Positions 59,101 to 64,000 of a stretch of DNA of 64,000 nucleotides are shown here, one piece after another (the first letter of the stretch is position 1; every line of letters begins with the position of its first letter). The position numbers were made by a program, and so were the translations under genes. The stretch lies in contig CANJLG010000006.1 in assembly GCA_947475095.1 (NCBI GenBank), positions 55,848 to 119,847 on the forward strand, written 5' to 3'. The DNA comes from Flavobacteriales bacterium (GTDB lineage: Bacteria; Bacteroidota; Bacteroidia; Flavobacteriales_D; Crocinitomicaceae). The notes under the pieces were generated by a model. It ran no database searches and was not told the DNA's origin. It was given only the letters and a program-made list of their open reading frames with translations.

Positions 59101-60001
59101 GGGATCGATTACTGGAATTACAGCGCCAAATCCAGCACTTACAATTAGTTGGAACAACCAAACCACTACATTTGATAATTCTAGCCTTAGTGCAGGGTCA
59201 TACACACTCACGGTGACAGATGGCAATAATTGCGTCAGTACCATTACTGTAATCGTTCCTCAAAATACGCCCATTTTAATCAATGAAAGCCAAGCAGCGG
59301 TCATCCAACCAACTTGTTTAGTTTTGGGTTCTATAACAGGGATAACGGTCAGTGGCGGAACGAATAATTATGCATACCAGTGGAATCCAAGTAACGGAAC
59401 GGCATTGAATAATACCAATATCCCAGCCGGGAATTACCAATTGATTATCGTAGACTTGGGGAATGGATGCACGGACACCTCCACTTTTTATGTCTTAAAC
59501 CCTCCATCCTATCCTACTGCAGGCATCGGTTTTTCTCCTGTTGATCCTGATGTCGGAGAAAACATCACCTTTACCAATACCTCTACCAACTACATCAGTG
59601 AATCTTGGAGTATTGGGGGAATCAATTATGGATATTCCCCAATTGATTCTAGTTTTAGCGCAGGAGTCTACCCAGTTTCATTGATCGTAACCAACAGCCA
59701 AGGCTGCACGGATACCGTTTCTATTTTGGTGACCGTTTATGACGAGCTCACCTTCCCGAATGTGATAACGCCAAACGGCGACCTCGCAAATGAAAACCTA
59801 ATTATTGAAGCCCTGAAGCCAAATTCAAGCGTTACCATCTTGAACCGATGGGGCATAGAAGTCTTTTACAGCAGCAATTACCAAAATAATTGGAACGGCA
59901 GCGATCAAAGTGGAGAAGCCCTTACAGCAGGGGTTTATACCGTTATATTTCAGGATACAGATCAAAACGTTCAGTATTTCTTTGTACACCTCATCAGATA
60001 A
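56198..60001 (+). CDS. Large SprB-repeat surface protein with T9SS type B sorting domain
   Basis: A 1267-aa secreted protein. Signal peptide 1-20 (QAHGQ). The N-terminal 560 residues are beta-rich and very Gly-rich (GGGGGNNHNAGGGGG near 283; further GGGGG runs). An Ig-like domain follows (about 565-636, LCAGGSVTLNAS). Then six SprB-type repeats of about 78 residues (637-1105) of the form GxISGIxxxG...YxWxN...LxAGTYxLxVTDxxGC, a PKD-like domain (about 1110-1185) and a type B tail (LTFPNVITPNGDLANENLI, ILNRWGIEVF, NWNGSDQSGEAL, GVYTVIF). This architecture fits a surface adhesin or gliding-type protein. The SDR gene follows after 3 nt. No PorP/SprF gene is next to it. Confidence 0.92.
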   Translation: MKSYLRSVLFIILVSFQAHGQRAKDGNYTVTSANSVLNSYTTLSSNATIGQSLISVSSNALNGGFFTTNLAAGDLILIIQMQGTSMNVDAYAASEYVNSNGQFWGPYTTPFGHLNDWPLFIPLWGEITAYNQTGKFELAQVRSVSGTATINLTCPLTNNYAISGRVQVIRVPRFANLTINSNTSAVPSLWNGSSGGVLAIEVDGNLVLNANGKISSSGYGFRGGVTEDQTLGAPSGSVNDVGFCASHVATQGAEKGESIAGFYTEYDLVYSRYCKGAPANGGGGGNNHNAGGGGGSNVGSTTLTYTGKGIPSITYNTNWNLELAGMGGSNSPGGGRGGYSGSTSDQNENTLGPNQIAWGGDYRRKEGGLGGHPIQQDNTRIFVGGGGGAGDQNNSQGGGGGRGGGITFLKLYGSISGAGTIEANGANGINANPNGQIAVQASTQKYGNDGAGGAGGGGSVYISNTNPIPNTITLSANGGNGGNQQLSVGLFATSPTNEADGPGGGGGGGYISISSGTPIQQVNGGNSGTTNSTHVINFPPNGATAGSAGITNTNTNFFDILAANDTLCAGGSVTLNASTIGNPPAGNLIWYTSAFGTTVVATGNTYTTPVLNTTTTYYIGICPGSFRRPVTVFVGANPAITGTPTIVGATCTASGAITNLSISGGTQPYSYSWSNNGGNSLNLVAPAGTYILSVQDALGCSSTSIPYIIPGITGPSLNVSSALINPQICNGTMGSISGIVSTGTNLSYTWTNTTNNTINPSGLSAGSYVLTVTDGNGCTTSSPSFVVPYVAGPMIDSSALLIQDENCGQGNGQISGIIGLGSGIQYQWNPGNNTNSNLLNVNAGTYTLIVTDTNSCIANAGPFVINNIPGPSINTNNLLLQNENCGQNDGGITGLNVSGGTTPYAYLWSNNSSTLALSNLAAGTYSLSVTDAAGCVANIGPLNISSTGGPTIDTTNMIVTPVDCIGTWGSITGITAPNPALTISWNNQTTTFDNSSLSAGSYTLTVTDGNNCVSTITVIVPQNTPILINESQAAVIQPTCLVLGSITGITVSGGTNNYAYQWNPSNGTALNNTNIPAGNYQLIIVDLGNGCTDTSTFYVLNPPSYPTAGIGFSPVDPDVGENITFTNTSTNYISESWSIGGINYGYSPIDSSFSAGVYPVSLIVTNSQGCTDTVSILVTVYDELTFPNVITPNGDLANENLIIEALKPNSSVTILNRWGIEVFYSSNYQNNWNGSDQSGEALTAGVYTVIFQDTDQNVQYFFVHLIR

Positions 60002-60004
60002 AAC

Positions 60005-60778
60005 ATGAAAAAAGTAGGTCTAATAACAGGCGCCTCCAGCGGAATTGGAAAACAGTTAGCCATCATTCATGCTTCGAGAGGGAATAACGTTGTTTTAACA
60101 GCCCGTCGATTGCCTGAGCTAGAAACCCTGGCCGAGGAAATCAGGACCAAATACCAAGTTGAGGCTTATGTTATGGCCATCGACTTAACAGAAAGAGATG
60201 CGCCCACTAAAATTTTTGCTTTTACCGAAAAAGAAGGGCTTTTTGTGGAGTATTTATTCAATAATGCAGGATTTGGAGGCCACGGTAAATTTGTTGATCG
60301 CCAATTGGAGGCTGATAAATCCATGATTGACCTCAATGTCGGTGCACTTACTGATCTCATGCACCTATACTTACCGAATATGGTGAAGAACAAATTCGGC
60401 AAAGTGTTAAATGTAGCCAGTACAGCAGGATTCATCGCTGGTCCTTTACAGGCAACCTACTTCGCTACAAAAGCATTTGTAGTATCACTAACTAAGGCTA
60501 CCTCCTTCGAATTGAGACATACTGGAGTTACCGTTACCGCATTATGTCCAGGACCAGTGAAAACAGAATTCGATGTAGTAGCAGGAATGGGTGGTTCTGA
60601 CATGTTTGCGAATGGAGCAGACGCTTACAGTACAGCCTTGTTCGGTTACAAAGCCATGATGAAGGGAAAACGAACAGTGATTTCAGATTTGAGTTTACGT
60701 TTTTTACTTCGAATAATCGCACCTTTTTTACCAGAGCGAATCATGTTAGGTATTATAGAAAAAAAGCAAGCTATATAA
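60005..60778 (+). CDS. Short-chain dehydrogenase/reductase
   Basis: A 257-aa SDR. The NAD(P) Rossmann motif is GASSGIGKQLA near the N-terminus, NNAGFGG is present, and the catalytic Tyr152 and Lys156 are in YFATK, preceded by VASTAGF for the Ser. PGPVKTEF is the usual post-active-site motif. Arg after TGASSGIG is absent; ARRLPELE may set NADP preference. The substrate cannot be told. It begins 3 nt after the surface protein gene. Confidence 0.92.
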   Translation: MKKVGLITGASSGIGKQLAIIHASRGNNVVLTARRLPELETLAEEIRTKYQVEAYVMAIDLTERDAPTKIFAFTEKEGLFVEYLFNNAGFGGHGKFVDRQLEADKSMIDLNVGALTDLMHLYLPNMVKNKFGKVLNVASTAGFIAGPLQATYFATKAFVVSLTKATSFELRHTGVTVTALCPGPVKTEFDVVAGMGGSDMFANGADAYSTALFGYKAMMKGKRTVISDLSLRFLLRIIAPFLPERIMLGIIEKKQAI

Positions 60779-61079
60779 ACGATCGTAATTAAGGGTTCAT
60801 TACGTACTTGATGAAAGGGAAATAGTTTTATTATCAAACCCAACTCATTCAATTCATGCTTGTGAATACTGCTAAATCGGAACTAATATCTTTTTATTTA
60901 TAGTTTACAAGAATTGCAAAAAAGTGCTATTTGTACGTATTTCTGCTTAACTAACTGTTAAACATACGTATTTGGCGCTGTGTAGGAAAAGGTATTTTTC
61001 TTATTCATTAGAAATTTTAGAACATCCTTCTTTAAGAACAAACGAATCTTTGTGTCATAAACAACTAAAAATTTTAATT
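60779..61079. other. 301-bp intergenic region before the S8 gene
   Basis: AT-rich and without a credible gene. One possible promoter for the downstream protease is TTG (60972-60974), 18 nt, TATTTTTC (60993-61000), with mismatch in the last base. An AATCTTTG box lies closer to the ATG at 61080 but has no TTG. I see no structured RNA or terminator. Confidence 0.4.
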
Positions 61080-63206
61080 ATGAAAAATTCAATGCACTTA
61101 AAATTAGTTTTAGTAGGATTGCTAGGATTAAGTACTTTTCAGATTCAATCACAAGTGAATGGCCGTGTATGGGCCAGAATAAGCGACCAAAGCAGCACGC
61201 CTCGTTTGGAGTCAAATGGAGATATTAGCTCCCCCAATCCTGTTTTTGCAGAAGCGTTAAATCAAGCGGGTGTTAATGGCGTAAAACAAGCCTTATCGAA
61301 TTCTAGAAATTCTAAACTTCAAGAAGTATACGAATTTTCTTGTTCGTGCAGTCAAAGTGAACTTGAAAATACCCTCAGGTTATTTCCTACAGTAGTTCAA
61401 GGTATCGAACGTGCACCGCAATATCAAACCTTGTATATTCCTAATGATTATGGTCTTGTGCTAGCTGAAGATTACGCCTTGGATTTAATTCAAGCGCCGA
61501 TTGCTTGGGACATTACACACTCAAATAGCAATATGGTTATCGCCATCAGTGATGAGAACCTAGATCCAAACCACGAAGAAATTGCCGGTAAATTGGTTCA
61601 CTACGATTTTCACAACCCTTTACCAACTAATCACGGTAATGCTGTAGCCATCATTGCAGCAGGGAACACCGATAATAATATCGGAGTAAGTTCAGTAGGA
61701 TTTAACTCGTCTTTGGCTTTTTATCAAATGGATTTCAACGAGATTTTAGCTGCTACTTATGCTGGAATTGATATTATCAACATCAGCTGGTTTTCAGGAT
61801 GCAGCTTCAGTCAGTACGAACAAGATGTGATCACTGAAGCATACCAAAACGGTTCATTTATTATCGCAGCAGCTGGAAATGGCAATACGTGTGGCTCCGC
61901 TAGTGACATGGTATTCCCTGCTTCTTACGCCTCAGTCTTTTCTGTTACGAGTATTGGAAAATATGATAACCACGAAGATGTCATTGGTGACCCAAATACA
62001 ACACACCAACACAACCCTAGAGTAGATCTTTCAGCGCCAGGATACGAAGTTGGAATCAGCCCTTCACCAAACCATTACCTTATAGGATCTGGCTCTTCTT
62101 ATGCTGCTCCTTACGTTTCTGGTACTGTGGCCCTAATGTTAAGTGTGAATCCTTGTTTGAACAATGAAGCTATTGAACAAATTCTAAAGCTTACTTCTCA
62201 AAATATCGATGCCCTTAATCCAGCTTATGTTGGACAAATTGGAAAAGGACGTTTAAATACAGCGGCAGCAGTAGCCATGGCGTTGACATATGGAAACAAC
62301 ACCGCTTTAAACCCAAACACTATTAATTCATGTGTAGAAGGTCAAGGCGTGATTACCTTAAATCCTTCCGTTGCACAAGAACCTTTTAGTGTAGTTTGGC
62401 CACACGGAATGACAGGAATATCTAACGATAGCTTAGTTTCCGGAACTTATTCAATAACCCTTACAGATGCCCATGGATGTGTACAAACAACCACGGCAAC
62501 CATAAACAATGGCGCAGCAATCGTGAATGGACTTACTCAGAATCCACTTTGCTTTGGTTCGGCTAATGGATCTATTGATGTGATTTCAAGCATAAATAAC
62601 TGCACCTATTCATGGAGTAATGGAGCAACAAGTGAAGACTTAAGTAACTTAGCAGATGGGATTTATACTGTAACTGCCACCAATACAAACGGATGTACCA
62701 CAGTGAGAACTTTTTCTTTATTCGCACCACAAGCCATATTAGGAAGTGCAAGCACAACGGCAGACCTAGGTAATCAAGAAGGAACAATTGATTTAACCAT
62801 CACAGGAGGAACACCAGGTTATACTTACTTATGGAGCAACGGTTCAAGCACAGAAGACTTAAGTAACTTGGCTGCTGGAACCTACCAAGTTACCATTACG
62901 GATATGAATGCCTGTGTCGAAGTTGTAGATGTAACAATTGAGAATCAATCCACTAATGGACTATCAGATGAAAATGCACTTTCCTTCAAAATGTATCCAA
63001 ACCCATCGAATGGTGATGCTACCATTAATTGGACTGGCGAAGCAGCAGAATTAGGAGTGATAGATCAAAATGGAAAAGTAATTAACGTTTTAGATGTTCA
63101 AGGAATGAATTCCATTGAATTAACAAACCTGAATAAAGGACTTTACCAAATAAAGTTCACCACCCTTGACGGCGCAACGACTACAAAAAAATTAGTTGTT
63201 ATATAA
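61080..63206 (+). CDS. Secreted S8 protease with SprB repeats and T9SS type A sorting domain
   Basis: A 708-aa secreted S8 protease. Signal peptide 1-26 (QIQSQ). An N-terminal part of about 120 residues may be a propeptide. Triad: Asp158 (VIAISDENLD), His185 (TNHGNAVAIIAAG) and Ser340 (GSGSSYAAPYVSG). The Asp-His gap is short. SprB-type repeats follow: one with NPLCFGSANGSIDVI and YSWSNGATSEDLSNL, and one with GTIDLTITGGTPGYTYLWSN. A type A tail ends it (KMYPNPSNGDATI, QNGKVINV, GLYQIKF). The ATG at 61080 is chosen since the 36 extra residues from 60972 carry no signal peptide. A terminator follows the stop. Confidence 0.92.
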   Translation: MKNSMHLKLVLVGLLGLSTFQIQSQVNGRVWARISDQSSTPRLESNGDISSPNPVFAEALNQAGVNGVKQALSNSRNSKLQEVYEFSCSCSQSELENTLRLFPTVVQGIERAPQYQTLYIPNDYGLVLAEDYALDLIQAPIAWDITHSNSNMVIAISDENLDPNHEEIAGKLVHYDFHNPLPTNHGNAVAIIAAGNTDNNIGVSSVGFNSSLAFYQMDFNEILAATYAGIDIINISWFSGCSFSQYEQDVITEAYQNGSFIIAAAGNGNTCGSASDMVFPASYASVFSVTSIGKYDNHEDVIGDPNTTHQHNPRVDLSAPGYEVGISPSPNHYLIGSGSSYAAPYVSGTVALMLSVNPCLNNEAIEQILKLTSQNIDALNPAYVGQIGKGRLNTAAAVAMALTYGNNTALNPNTINSCVEGQGVITLNPSVAQEPFSVVWPHGMTGISNDSLVSGTYSITLTDAHGCVQTTTATINNGAAIVNGLTQNPLCFGSANGSIDVISSINNCTYSWSNGATSEDLSNLADGIYTVTATNTNGCTTVRTFSLFAPQAILGSASTTADLGNQEGTIDLTITGGTPGYTYLWSNGSSTEDLSNLAAGTYQVTITDMNACVEVVDVTIENQSTNGLSDENALSFKMYPNPSNGDATINWTGEAAELGVIDQNGKVINVLDVQGMNSIELTNLNKGLYQIKFTTLDGATTTKKLVVI

Positions 63207-63231
63207 TCAAGCTGTATTTCTGTATTTATCT

Positions 63232-63258
63232 AAAAAGTGGGCTTCGGCCCACTTTTTT
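63232..63258 (+). terminator. Rho-independent terminator
   Basis: The stem AGTGGGC pairs with GCCCACT around the stable TTCG loop and is extended by AAAA/TTTT. It is followed by a run of seven T. It lies 25 nt after the stop of the S8 gene and is the strongest terminator in the window. Confidence 0.95.
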
Positions 63259-63409
63259 TATTTAGTAAGATTTGTAAGATTCGTGTTAAGAAAAAAATAA
63301 AGCAACCACAATGAAAGCAAATCGTAAATGAAAAGTTGGGAAGATGTTACTGATCAAAGCGGACACCTGATAAAGTAAACCTGTTTTATTAACTCTAAAA
63401 TTAAGCAAG

Positions 63410-64000
63410 ATGAAAGCAAACAAAAGGATAATACCTATTATTTTAGCAAGCATGTTTCTTATGTTCGCCACTAGTTGCAAGAAAAGCACTAAACCAGAAA
63501 ATATCGTTGAAGACATAGACGGAAACCAATATCATACGGTAACCATTGGCTCCCAAGTATGGATGGTTGAAAACCTCAGGGTTACTCACTATCGCAACGG
63601 TGATCCCATATTAAACTATTCAGACCCTGTAGGTTGGAGTAATCAAACAGCTGGCGCCTACTGCAATTACAACAACGAATTAGCTAATGCAGCTACTTAT
63701 GGACGAATATACAATTGGTATGTGGTCTCAGAATCCAGAAATATTTGTCCTGAGGGATGGCACATTCCAAGCGAAGCAGAATGGAATCAAATGGTAAATT
63801 ATTTAGGCGGAGATATGGCGGCTGTTAATGCGATTAAAGAAAGAGGATCAGCACATTGGGGAAATAATAATCCCGGCACCAATAGTAGTGGCTTTTCTGC
63901 ACTACCTGGGGGTGTTCGAAGTTCTAGTGGTAATTTTGGTGAACTGAATAATAAAGCCGCATGGTGGGTAACCTGTGAAATTTGTATCAATAATGGCAAA
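63410..64000 (+). CDS. FISUMP-domain lipoprotein (cut by window end)
   Basis: The gene starts at ATG 63410 and runs off the right edge, so only 197 residues are seen. The N-terminus is a lipoprotein signal (MFATSCKKS; lipid Cys). After it comes the Fibrobacter succinogenes major paralogous domain (TIGR02145 type): DIDGNQYHTVTIGSQVWMVEN, GRIYNWYVV, CPEGWHIPSEAEW, and FSALPGGVRSS. These domains are common in Bacteroidota surface lipoproteins of unknown role. No stop codon occurs before the edge. A close promoter was not found. Confidence 0.88.
   Translation, partial: MKANKRIIPIILASMFLMFATSCKKSTKPENIVEDIDGNQYHTVTIGSQVWMVENLRVTHYRNGDPILNYSDPVGWSNQTAGAYCNYNNELANAATYGRIYNWYVVSESRNICPEGWHIPSEAEWNQMVNYLGGDMAAVNAIKERGSAHWGNNNPGTNSSGFSALPGGVRSSSGNFGELNNKAAWWVTCEICINNGK

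Overview
The window is a chromosomal segment of an AT-rich Bacteroidota bacterium, most likely of the order Flavobacteriales (a Fluviicola/Crocinitomicaceae-like lineage is my guess, not shown by the sequence). The signs are: six secreted proteins with type IX secretion (T9SS) C-terminal sorting domains, a PorP/SprF partner protein, SprB-type repeats, a type III glutamine synthetase, the DUF3822-rsmD-coaD and DUF1599/BT_3928-tpiA-prmA neighbourhoods, and promoters of the TTG-N17-23-TAnnTTTG kind. I see no rRNA, tRNA, CRISPR array, prophage or intact insertion sequence. The segment is mostly housekeeping and envelope genes.

Layout. 1-4.2 kb: the end of an upstream gene, a T9SS protein and two exported or membrane proteins of unknown role. 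4.2-8.9 kb: a RecD-like helicase, then DUF3822-rsmD-coaD and a thioredoxin-fold lipid-envelope-type protein without its CXXC. 8.9-24.2 kb (minus strand): one long tight gene train, DUF1599 - DoxX/thioredoxin membrane protein - tpiA - prmA - 1550-aa unknown - plsY - 1966-aa SPOR/PD40 protein with a 72-bp repeat array - clpS - rhomboid. 24.2-33.1 kb: folP, a T9SS type B protein with PorP/SprF, a PLP enzyme, small DUF5522 protein, plsC-like acyltransferase, an unknown membrane-anchored protein, glnN and a Nudix CoA pyrophosphatase.

33.1-37.1 kb is the most unusual part. It holds a 1189-aa exported protein built of 20 MORN repeats, YwqK-like repeats, a 16-Asn tract and a CXXC-rich tail. Just downstream is a short broken gene that has its own promoter and the first codons of a serine recombinase, then runs out of frame into a second copy of the CXXC-rich tail. 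37.3-44.2 kb (minus): a seven-gene overlapping train, S8 protease - SnoaL-like protein - prmC - ligA - small DUF protein - dapA - D-Ala-D-Ala dipeptidase. 44.2-64 kb: secreted S8 and M1 peptidases, an M20 amidohydrolase, uvrB, DUF3817, a flavoprotein disulfide reductase relative without redox cysteines, a Cys-cluster protein, a family 2 glycosyltransferase, a 1267-aa SprB-repeat adhesin-like protein, an SDR, another secreted S8 protease with SprB repeats, and a FISUMP lipoprotein cut by the window end.

Functionally the window mixes translation factors (rsmD, prmA, prmC), cofactor synthesis (coaD, folP), DNA repair (uvrB, ligA, helicase), phospholipid synthesis (plsY, plsC-like), nitrogen assimilation (glnN), lysine/peptidoglycan precursors (dapA, dipeptidase) and a set of T9SS-exported proteases and adhesins that fit a surface-associated, polymer- or protein-degrading lifestyle. 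All family assignments were made by reading motifs; no database search was run.
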